A stretch of DNA of 64,000 nt from Xestospongia bergquistia (taxonomy: Eukaryota; Porifera; Demospongiae; Haplosclerida; Petrosiidae): positions 2,170,001-2,234,000 of the forward strand of contig OZ014419.1 of NCBI GenBank assembly GCA_963965975.1, read 5' to 3'. Under the pieces are notes generated by a model. That model made no database searches and was not told where the DNA came from. It saw nothing but the letters and a program-made list of their open reading frames with translations. Positions 23,691 to 35,138 of this stretch are shown piece by piece. The position numbers and the translations under genes are program-made. Numbering within the stretch: the first letter of the stretch is position 1; the number at the start of each line of letters is the position of its first letter.

Positions 23691-24734
23691 TACTATTGTC
23701 TGCCCACTTGACTGATAAAGTATTCACAGCATAATTATATAAATGTTTATACTACTCAATATTACTTACTTCAAGTTCCTTAAAAATTTTATAGCAAATT
23801 CAAGTACATCAGAACTTGACCAATATTGATAACAAGATTCCTATGTTATATAAATTTAATAATGTTTGGTTATTATAAGTTACCTCTCCATTCTCTTCTA
23901 ATTCACATAACATCACAATAATACACACTTTATAATCCATTATCATCTTCCAAAAGTCTCTGTAGTGTTCTCCATTGGACTCTGAGCTATAATGAATGCT
24001 TTCTTCTCACGATAACCCTATGAGATGACATAGTAAAGATAATATGTAGGTAACAATAAACTAACATTCAAAAAAGATGCATGAACATAACCATGTGCCT
24101 CACGAAGTGTAACAAGAAATTTCTTAGCTTTAAATAAATAATAAGTACATATAAAGATATGATCAGGTAAATAATATTCTCATGTGGTAAATACTCATTG
24201 AAATTATTCTTGTCACTATGAGTCCTTGCTGTAGTACAATAAACATCATCAGGATTAGGTGTCACTTGATACAATAGATTGTATTGTGACTCAAGACCTG
24301 TCTGGTGTGTTCTAGGATCATACTCTTTAAGTTTCTGTAGTTCAGACTGATACTTGTCTGTTGGAATCTCTGTCTCTCCATAAATTACTCTTTCTAGTAC
24401 AGCATCATGAACAAAAGCATATTGATCCAGGGTATATCATTTATAACAATAAAGCAACTAATATCACTTATTAGAAAGGTCACTCACTATCTCAATGGTG
24501 AGATGAAAAATGCATGGTCACCATTTTAATTTACCTGTTACTTGTAACACTTCATATGTCACTAACACATTTAGTACATACATTAGTATAATACATGTAC
24601 TATTGTTATTGTTTACTAACTAAACATTAATAACTTTATTATAAGTTTTAGTAAAATTCAAATTATGATATGTATCAATAACAAGAACACACATTACTTA
24701 TACATAATATAATAATGATAGCAAACAGATACAT

Positions 24735-25045
24735 GTGAATCATTTGAACTATTAAACTCAGTCCAAGACCAGACTGGGATTGTAGATTGGAGATCAAAAT
24801 GAGCACTCTTGAAGATAGTAAGCAATGTAGTCATTTAATTACTAGTTAATTGAGTTTCTCTTTTAGCATTTTTAAAAATAGTTAAGAACAATGCTAATAC
24901 CAGAATTCAAATTGAGTCCTCTTACTGTCCAGTTTGCCCATGTCTACAAAATAATATTATGTATTTATTTTAATTGAATATCTCTAATATAATATAATGT
25001 ATATAGTACTGATGTGTCTTAATAATGAATTAATGTGTCTTAATA
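24735..25045 (+). pseudogene. inverted ABCA 3' end plus flank, fragment c
   Basis: Here the ABCA C-terminal exons (LLNSVQDQTGIVDW-like, then the tail) and the adjoining receptor/ABCA flank read on the plus strand, opposite to every other copy. It sits where the receptor phosphatase D1 core should be. Flank sequence at about 25133-25420 continues in the usual orientation (compare 4620-4850 and 34080-34340), so the insertion is itself rearranged. Confidence 0.7.
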
Positions 25046-28000
25046 GTGTCTAAATATCTCTTTAATTGACTAAAACATTTATTGCATATTTTTAGTAGAA
25101 AAATTTACTGAACTATACATACTTTCTTTACATTACATTTCTATAAAAATTTCAGAATGTTCTGTATAATTCAATAACTTTTCAGATACTGAAGAAAAAT
25201 ATAATGCAACATTGAGAATAGGAATACTAATTTCAAGTGATTTGGGTTGATTATCAAATTTTAACTCAATATATTCCTGATTGAGGCTTAAAACCATAAG
25301 TAGTGGAACAACTTTCATTTTTTATGAAGTTAGCTACATAGGTCCTTGTTAAGTAAAGTAATTGTATTCTGTACAATAAGTAAAGAGATTCATGTACCAA
25401 TAGAACAAGGGGTATTATTACAATTTATATGCATGTTGGTCATGTGATGTATGTATTTATATGCATGTTGGTCATATGATACATATAATATTGGTCATGT
25501 GATGCATGTCTTTTCATTGGTAGTAGTAGTGACTTACAAACTGTTATGTTTCTAAATCTGTTTAATGACTTATTCTCCTCACTAAATCCAATAGTTTTAG
25601 ATTTATCAGAGTAATCTTCATCCAATTGCTGTATAGTCACAATATAATATATAATAGCACTACATATAAATTATACATAGTAATATGTAAATAGATGCTG
25701 TTATATTGTATATGTACCACAAAGTAAGATTTACAGACTTACCTTAAGCTGTTCTTTGTTAACTTGTAAGTGACACTCAGTTACATGATGTCCTAAATCA
25801 GTCACAACTATTGGTATTTTGGTATAATTTGATGATCAAAATCTACTGATTCTTCCATTATAACAATACCGTTATTAGCATTCTCAACAATATCATTGGG
25901 TTCAGAATAGATGATATCACCAATAGATGCATCTATAAGAGAGGAAGAAGGAGGGTGAGATAGAGAATAAGAGGAAGAAGGAGAGGGAGGGTAAAAGGAA
26001 GAGGTGGAGAAAGGTGAAAAGAAGAGGGAGAGGTAGGAAAGAGGAGAAATGAATGAAAAGAAAAGTAGATAGAGTCAATGAGTGGTCAACTGTCTTTAAT
26101 ACTCACATGTTCCACTTTCCAATGATATCTTGTAACCATTTATATCTGGCATCACATTCTCATAATCATTTAAAACAATCTTCTCATCCACTTTGTCGAG
26201 TATGTATCGCACTGATGACAGCTGTGAGTTATCAATATTAGCAGATGAATACTTCTTACTTTTTGATCTTGACCTTGAAATATAAAAGTGAAATTAAATA
26301 ACATTGTGACATATGTTTGATACACACACACACACATGCACACATTGGATGTATCAACAAATAACATTAACATGTAGTCATCTGTCTTATGTCCTCACCT
26401 AACAACCAATATTATGACAACAATCACTATGATAATTGCTATTGTTATTAAAAGTAACACAACAACTACTGAAGCAATAACAGGAGTAGTAGATCCAGAA
26501 GATTGACCAGTAGATCCTAGACAATACAAGATATATTGTATAAGACATATCTGTCATTGTATAGCTAATGTTATATACCAGTAGTAGTTGCAATGATATT
26601 CCATTGTCCTAGTACTGAAGGTTGTGTTATAATGTAAGCTCTTACAGCAAATATATAACAGGTATTTTCATTGAGATTAGTTACTTCAATAGTAGTAGTT
26701 GTTATATTATTATAACTGATATATCCAGCTGGTAATGATGTTGTATTCACATCATTACATGATAGAGTACCTGTGTACACCAGATAAACTACTTCATAGA
26801 TATAGATAAGGTCAGTCCTGCCAATTAAGGGAGTGGCCCATGTTAACTGTACTGATAGTATGTCTGGAGTGGCAGTAAAATCAGCTACTCTACCACTAAC
26901 TATGGGAAAGATTATACAATAAACTTATTGTTTGTAGATATGATTACTTACAAGTGAAAACCATAGACTGTGTACTATATGGACCAGTACCATTTATATT
27001 AATACCAGCTATATTGATATTGTATGTAACAAATGGTGTTAGTCCAGATAAAATATGACTTCTTTGATCACTACTACTAATGAATATTTCTCCACTATCT
27101 CCATTATCATTACTATAATATTGTATACTATAACTAGTGATATCTCCATTACGTTGTGTACATTCAATATCACTCCACCATATATGTATTGATGTTGTAC
27201 TGACAATAGAGAACTGTAGATTTGGTGAACCACTAGGTACTGGAACAGACATAGGTTATTTCTAAATCATTGATTTATTATTATAACTTACATTTTCCAT
27301 GTGGTTTAGTAGTAGTATTTTGTCCCCTTCCAATTCCAATTGTATTATTAGCTTGTACTGTAATCAAGTACTCTAGACCAGGTAACAATCCAGTCAATAC
27401 AGTACTAGTAGTATCAGTTATAATATCACTCATTACACCATCACATAGTCGTATATATCTCACTATATAACTATGAATTATACTGTCAGTTGGTTGACTC
27501 CATGAAACAGATATAGAGGTAGAATTGAGAGGTTGAGATGTGAGAGAGAGGACCTGTTGGGGAACTAAACAGAAGATGAACACACATATATATTGTCATC
27601 TCTTGTTCATACCATCTAATAATACTGTGATAGATGTGCTGAGAGATGAAGGAAGATCTATGTAGGCAAAGACACTGATCTGATATGTCTGTCCTTGAGT
27701 GAGTCCATTTAATTCAGTATAAAGTGTTCCACCTCCCATCACTTCTATTGATCCTCCTGTATATTGGACAACATATCCATTAACTGTAGCTCCTAATGGT
27801 GACTGCCATTTGACTGAGATGATAGAAGATGATAAAATATTAACAGAGATACCAGTAGGTGGACCATCAGGTGCTAGAAAATAAGATGTTAATATAATTC
27901 TACTACTGTTGACTACTAACCTTGGAGTTGATAACGTCTAAAATGAGTTATTGCATTCACAAATGTTATAAAGGTTACAGATATATCTGCTGTCAAGATG

Positions 28001-28230
28001 TCATTAATAATCAATGTATATTTATATGTCTTATTAGCTGCATCTAATACTTCTGATATTAGTGTAGTATTATGAAGATTACTAGGAGTAATTTTATTGC
28101 CATTAATATTCCAGCTTATAGAGTCTGTTGGTGTGACACGAAAGGTATAGGCATCAAGTTGAAGTGTTGTTCTAAAACTAGTTTGAGGAGACAAGAAGGT
28201 ATGATTAAGATCAGAGATACCACCTTATGA

Positions 28231-28231
28231 C

Positions 28232-28266
<35 letters not shown>
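28231..28266. repeat. (GA)n at a 3' splice site
   Basis: On the minus strand this is a (CT)n run ending about ten bases before the acceptor of the second Ig-like exon of the phosphatase receptor. Confidence 0.75.
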
Positions 28267-28268
<2 letters not shown>

Positions 28269-29465
28269 GTAATAATTAAGACTTCATTTATATTACATAC
28301 TAAACAATCTTGCAGTAGTTGATCCAGCAGCTCCTACTAACATGAAATATCCTCTAACTTTAATAGTATAATCTTTTTCAGGAATTATTCCTTCCACTAC
28401 ATAACTTGTCACAGTATTATTATTTATTTGTTTTATTATATTAACACCAATTGAAGTAATAGTGATAATATATCCATTGATATAGCTACCATTATAAGTC
28501 CATCTCACTCTTATAGCAGTAGCATTAATTTCTTCATAACTAACACTAGGAATAGTATCAGCAGCTAATAAAGAAATAGTAGTAATGATGGCTCTATACA
28601 ACAGGTTACTTACCTCTGATAGAAGTTGTAGAAGTTACAGGTTGTTCATTCTCAAAATTTGCAGTACATTGAAGTTGATGATAAGTAAATAAAGTATCAG
28701 TTGGGTTCCATGAAACTGGCATATTATACTGGTATCTTTCATTACCCAAATGTCTATAGTATGGAGTACTACATTTAATACTGTTTTGACTGTTACAGTC
28801 TGTTCCAATATATGTAATGCTAGTAGTAAGTCTTGTTGGTGGAATATTACTTGTTGTCATTTGTACAATATAAGTTTGAGGTATAACTGTTAATGAAGAA
28901 ACTTCAACCACTGAACAGCTCTCTATTTGAGGAGGAGCTTCTAAAAGAGAAAATATACAATTTACTTCTCATTTACAAAGTACACATTTACCTGAGTCAA
29001 AGAGATCTTGATAGTCACTTTCTCGATATATTCTAGCATTAATACAATGACTGTCAATACAACAAGTGTACATTCCATTATGGCCATTATTAAACCCCAT
29101 AGCAGTATAAATAGTAACATTCCCTGTCCCAGTTTGACATTGTACAGGACCTCTATTAGTATCACAGGTCAGTGGTGTGTTATTTGGTTGTATCCATTGT
29201 CCATTAGTAGAAGTACTACCTCTCTTAATACAATTAACTCCATTAGATGGATTATCATCAATAATGTTCTCATTAAATACAGTGTTATTGGAATAACAAT
29301 TTCCATTTTGTACAAGATAGATATCTAAGAAATGTAATAAAACACTAACATCAAATATTAGGAGGCTCTCTACTTACCAGCATTAGGATCACATTGTGAC
29401 TTCACTCTCCTGATAATGAGACAGAGCATGACAATCTCTACTAACTTTATACTCCATGTCTTCAT

Positions 29466-30337
29466 ATTTAACACTAACTACTCTTTCTTTACTTGATACT
29501 ACAAAAGTAACAACTAACTTTCTGACAAAGGGCTTACTTACTGCCCACAAGTTTACAATGTGAGTGGGTGGTATTTATCCATATTTGTAATCAATATTTA
29601 CATTAGCTATCAGCCACACCAAACACTAATTGTCATGTATAAGTGCATGTTTAGTATAGACAGGAAAAGTCATGTTAGTTTACAAGGTATTATTTACATG
29701 TTATGTAAGTCATATTTGATCCTATACTATTAGTACAAAATTTGTCTAAATAAATTGTTAGCCACTTTATGGCACTGTTTTTTATATCATAGAATTTGAA
29801 TAACATTTATATTTCTAAGCTAGATTTCTCTTTGATAGGTATGTTTTCCTATTTATTGCACACACATACCTATATCATTGTATGAATGCAAAAGTTGCCA
29901 TTATTCCATTCCAATTCCATATAATAATGACACTACCTATGAATAATATTAATAATATAGTTTATAGTTGTAGCATGACACTCTAGAAGTTTAAAATTAC
30001 CAATGAAACGCTTATATATAATAAAATATGATAAAATGACATCATAGCATTGTATCCAGACATATGTTCATCATATCACAAATTAACACATTGTAGCCCA
30101 ACCCACTTTGTTCCACAGAGTGATTTAACATAACAATGCTTGAACACAACAATAACAATTAAACAAAACTATAGTATGTTTCTTATATAATTAGTAACAA
30201 TAATAATCTAGAAAATAAAAAGTCCTGTAGATTGTTTGATTTTATAAAATAACATATTACACACTAAACAATACTACATTTGTAATACACAGCTAGTATT
30301 AATAATGATAACATGTTATTAACTTGTTACTAAAACA
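29466..30337. other. intergenic, nothing recognised
   Basis: AT-rich sequence between the phosphatase receptor start and the stop of receptor copy C. No exon is supported on either strand. Confidence 0.5.
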
Positions 30338-33300
30338 TCATATACACTCATAAGCACTGGTATCTACTGGTGGTTCACACTCATCATAAATATCATCAGT
30401 TGCTTTAGACTGATGTAGACTGTAGGGCTCACAGACTTTCATTTCAATATCTTCATCAGGTCTATAGATAGACAGTACATGAGTTAACACAAGATAACAG
30501 AAATATGACTACTTACCTACTATCTGTTTGTTGTTGAGCTTTAGAGGTAGCAGTGACTGGTTCACTGAGTTTGCATCAAACAAAGAATAATTATTTATTG
30601 ACATTATTAATAATATCCATACCGTCTGTTGTATATAAACTGTAAGATATTCCCAACAACACTAACTATCACTATAATCAACAGTATACCAACTAGTATA
30701 CCCAGTACAGTAATAGTACTAGTGTTAGATGAAGTAACTGAAAAGAAAATAATGATAAATTCTAGATTGTCTACAATTACCTTCATTAGTACAAATAGTA
30801 GGCTCTTGTTCTGTAATATTAGCAGTTACTGTCCATAGTCCATAACCATTAGCAGTGTAACCACGTACACCAAACAGATAACAGCTGTTATCTATCAGAT
30901 CACTTATAATCACATTTATACTACTTGTATTAGTTTTTATCATTGGATTAAACTCATTACTAGGAGAACAACTACCATTTAACTGACAAGTAGTGTACCC
31001 TATCTCATATGTGATTATATAATAATCTACAGGAATATAACTAGGTACACTCCATGAGATAACAGCCCATGTAGTAGACATAAAACTGGATAGTGTACTA
31101 ACTGGACCAGGAACTGAGTACAAAGTATAATTGTTGTTCACTAGAACTGACAATGTACTTACCAGTTCCAATCTGTACTTCAATAGGATCACTGAAGGGA
31201 CCTCTTCCAATAGAGTTCACACCAGCTACACTCATGTTATATACATTACCAAATACTAGATCATTCACAATGACATATCTCTCACTACTGGTCAGGTTGT
31301 ATGTCATACTATTGTTAGTAATCATCACAATATACTCAATGATTCTACTATTACGTAGATGACAATCAATCTCTTCCCATGTGATTTTGTTTGATGTCAA
31401 ACTAACAGATGAAACCATGATCAACTTTGGTGATCCCATAGGTTCTAAAATTGTATTAAGTTTATATTGAAACATTAAAAGTATTATTTACCTGAAGTTG
31501 GTTCTGTTTCACCTAGTATCATTAATGGACTAGACTCTCCTAGTATATTACCAGCTCTCACTGTGACAGTATAGCTCATACCACTGAACAATTCTCTTAA
31601 TATATAACTGAATGTTATAGTGGACTGATGAGGAGTAACAGAGAACAACGTCACATTAATTGATGATAACTCAGGACAAGATGGACTATAGGAAATGTTG
31701 TAGTATGTTACATAGTTACCATCTTCAATACTAGGACTAGTCCAATTCACTCTAATAGTAGTGGTTGAGACATCACTCACTGACAGATTAGTTACTGGTG
31801 TAGGAGCTAGATAATCAAACAAAGTCACATTGTGTTTATATAAATATCAACTCACCATCAAACCTTAACAATCTTTGTCTACTATTAATTGAAGGAAGAT
31901 CTTTATATGAGTACACACTGATCTCATAATATCTACTCAATATTAGTCCATTGATTACAACTTCATCTTCTATAGTAGATAATATCTTGTTGGTACCTAC
32001 TCCAGTAGTAGAGTTAGTGACAATCACATATCCATTAGTCTGTGATGACATAGTCCAGTTCACTTTGATACTAGTCTCATTTACAATATATGTCATCATA
32101 TTAGATGGAGGACCAATGGGAACTAGAAAAGGGTAGACCTAGTTAAGATGAACAACTACTTTTCACATACTTTGTAATATCACAGTGTCACTGTAGTTCA
32201 CTCCTTTATACATTGCTATACAGGTAACATTAACTGACACTCCCAGTGGATCAGGATATATCAGTAGTGTGTTATTGTATATGAGGAGATCAGAATCAGT
32301 TAATATATAGATTGAGTTGGACTTCATCACTCCATTCACTAACCAGTAAACATCAGTAGTAACATTGACAGTAGTTGTGATACAATCAATATGATATTGA
32401 GTGCTTTGAAGTTGAATAATGGATGAGAAAAATGTCCAATTGATTGATGAAATAACTAAAGAAAATTAATTTGTAATAATCAATATTTGATGGATATTAG
32501 AATACCTGACAATGTTTGTACACTAATTACATTACTAGCTGGTCCCAGTATATCTTGATAGGCTCTGACTGTGATGTTATAAGTTGTTGCTGGTATTAGT
32601 CCCTTCAGTGTCATCTCATTCTGACTACCTCCCTTTATCTGTTGTGTCACAGTGTGTGTGTCACTAGTGGCATTGACTACATATCCATAAGCATCAGATG
32701 GAACAGGTGTCCAACTGACAGTGGTAGTGGTAGCTGTCTTGTTGACCAGAGTAGGAGGAGAGGGAGTGAATCCTGGAGCTGAGAGGATTATATATGACAT
32801 AATGTAACTTAGTACTAAAAATACTCACCAGTTACTGTAAGATAACGATTTCTTGTAATGTCTCCAGCTGCTACATAACACCTATGTACATGATCACCAT
32901 TATTGTTTGATTGACTAAATATTCCACTATTGATCTTCTCTGCATACCAAGTAACAGTAAATGTAAATAAAGATATCTCTATTATATAATTTTGTCCTGG
33001 TGTTGGATTAATGTCACAACTGAATCCATTTTGTGGTGATCCACAGTTTAGTTCGTTATTGTTATTATACCACCTGAATTCTTTATACCATCCACTATAT
33101 ACACAGTGAAGTCTGTATTGTTGTGGAACAACTGTCATATTAGAAGGAAGTTCAACAATACTGAAGTTTACAATCTCTACATGTCCTATAGTAGATCAGT
33201 AACAAATGACAGTGTGTACTAGTACAATGAGATATAACTTACTGAATATATGAACAGTGATGATGTTAGTAGGAGGATCAGAACAACTACTGGGTAGACA

Positions 33301-33718
33301 ACACTTAAACTCATTACCACCAAAATCAGATTCATGAAAATTATCAGCAGCAGGTCTGTATACAGTGATGTTAGCTGGAGTATTAGAAACATTACAGAGA
33401 AGTGGGTCATTGTTAATACTGTTGGTACAGTTTACAGGTTGTCCATTAGGATTAACCCACTCTCCTCCAGACAAAGTAGAATTAGGTAACACACACTGAA
33501 GATGTGATATATAATGTGATGTGTCTGGTGTGATGTAAATATGATTGATGTAGGAGCCATTAGGATAACAATCTCCATTGAACATCAGGTAGATACCTAG
33601 AACATTGTTAATAAATGATGTACTACACATCAAATCACTTACCTGAGTCTGGTGGACAGTTACTAATAACTTCACTGACATATAATAAGAAAATAGTAGC
33701 CAGTAGTGGTATAGACAT
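30338..33718 (-). CDS. Ig/FN3 single-pass receptor, copy C (looks intact)
   Basis: Exon 1 (33643-33718) encodes MSIPLLATIFLLYVSEVISN and ends in GTAAGT. Exon 2 (33243-33596) is the Cys-rich N domain (GDCYPNGSY, FKCCLPSSC). Next come Ig (32830-33140, with NCGSPQNGFSC and HRCYV), FN3 (32500-32770), a second Ig (32170-32455), FN3 (31850-32120), FN3 (31490-31815), FN3 (31160-31460), FN3 (30790-31110), a transmembrane exon (30640-30735) and the tail. The first Ig differs clearly from copies A and B and is closer to copy D, so the ligand-facing domain has diverged or been exchanged. The tail ends DIYDECEPPVDTSAYECI and stops at 30338. An intron near 31112-31160 is only about 50 bases. All exons are open. 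Confidence 0.78.
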
Positions 33719-33816
33719 TATCCTACAAAGTAACTTAAAAGAACACTTCTCTCTGATATACGTTTTTCTAGGAATGTGAGGCTAACTTTAACTTATGTCG
33801 TTTTCCTATGTTTGAG

Positions 33817-33866
33817 TTAGTCCGACGTTGGTGCCCTTTGGCATAAGGGCAGCAACGCCAGACTAA
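33817..33866. repeat. GC-rich hairpin upstream of receptor copy C
   Basis: TTAGTCCGACGTTG at 33817-33830 pairs with 33853-33866 at 12 of 14 positions, with GCCC and GGGC as an inner stem. It lies about 100 bases upstream of the start codon. The loop differs from the other copies while the stem is kept. Confidence 0.65.
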
Positions 33867-35138
33867 TGGACAATTATAGAATAGTAGTTTCTTCACTTAT
33901 TTATGAAATACCACGAACATAAACATCATATTGATGATATACACCTACATCAACCTAATGTTTCTAATACATCAACCTAGATAGATGTTTACTATTCACA
34001 CACTGTTAATTCATTATTAAGACTGATCAGTACTATACACATTGTATTATATTAGAGATATTCAATTAAAATAATACATAATATTATTCATATAATGCAA
34101 CATAGAGAGCAGGAGTGCTAATTGCAAGTGATTTGGAGATGTGGGTTGATTCTCAATTTTAAACTCAATTATAGTCCATGGTTTTGAGACCAAGAACCAT
34201 AGGTAGTGGGATCACTTTAATTTTTTTATAAAGGTAGAGCTACATAGGTCATTGTTAAGTAAAGTAATTACATTCTGTACAATAAGTAAAGAGATTCATT
34301 AATTTAAATGTACATATACCAGTAGAACATGGGGTATTATTATAATATTTTAAAATATGAATAATATTTTAAAGTTATAAATTATTATATTCAATTAAAT
34401 TATGACAACTACTACACATTATTAGTGATATTATGACATGTTGTATATAACAATGTATGTAGTAATACTACATTGTTAATGAGGGTCTGTTATAAATGAT
34501 AAACTAAATTAAGTTGAAGAGGAGGTAAATGATGGCCATAACATGAGGTACAATAGCACTAGCTATATATAATAACAGTGTGGATTGTCTTGACTTGAAA
34601 TTTGATGCATTTATTATTAGTAGTAGTCCAGAGGGACAGTTATCTTACTGAGATCAATAAAAATTGTAATTCTGTGTAGATCATTATTCAGTAGTACTAA
34701 TGCTAATTGTAGTGAGGAGTCTCATGATAAGGAGTTGAAGACCTTCTATGTTCTCAATTGTAGATTTGGACTTCTCTGCTGGACTCTTTGGATCTTTCTG
34801 GAGTGGAACTCTGGAGCATTTTTTCCTTTAAGATTCTAAAGTTTTTCTCTTTAATTTTTACTTTAATCCTTTAAATACAATTTTGTCAATGACATAGTTT
34901 ATAAAATAATCAAATTTCAATCTTTATACTTAATTTGCCAGTTATTTTTTAAAAATAACATGGATACAATAAATACTATTGTCTCACAATGTAATTTAAC
35001 AGAACAGTATTCTCAGATATACCTCTTATAAGTACACTGATGATACACACCTACAATGTTAATGCTAATTCATTATTAACAATTAGTACTACACACAATA
35101 TATTATATTAGAGATATTCAATAAATTAATATATAATA
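33867..35138. repeat. segmental repeat: receptor/ABCA junction flank
   Basis: A second copy of the flank at 4420-5572. No independent gene is supported. Confidence 0.6.

Larger units (their letters stand above)
23760..29465 (-). pseudogene. receptor tyrosine phosphatase with Ig/FN3 ectodomain, phosphatase part broken
   Basis: The start at 29465 opens a leader (MKTWSIKLVEIVMLCLII). Exons then encode a Cys-rich N domain (29000-29325, ending MYTCCIDSHC), Ig (28620-28915), FN3 (28300-28565), a second Ig-like domain (27920-28220), FN3 domains (27620-27870, 27300-27560, 26950-27240, 26580-26900), a transmembrane exon (26400-26515, IASVVVVLLLITIAIIIVIVV) and a juxtamembrane region (26105-26280). 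Phosphatase pieces follow: IPIVVTDLGHHV (25745-25830), the D1 start with ENKSLNRFRNI (25535-25635), the D1 end with QYAFVHDAVLERVIYGETEI running into the D2 start (24180-24450), D2 with GYREKKAFIIAQSPMENT and MLCELEENGE (23890-24030), and ESCYQYW (23770-23850). The D1 core and every HCxxGxxR signature are absent. There are frameshifts near 25828 and 23965. Between the D1 pieces lies foreign ABCA-flank sequence. The ectodomain is open throughout. Confidence 0.7.
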
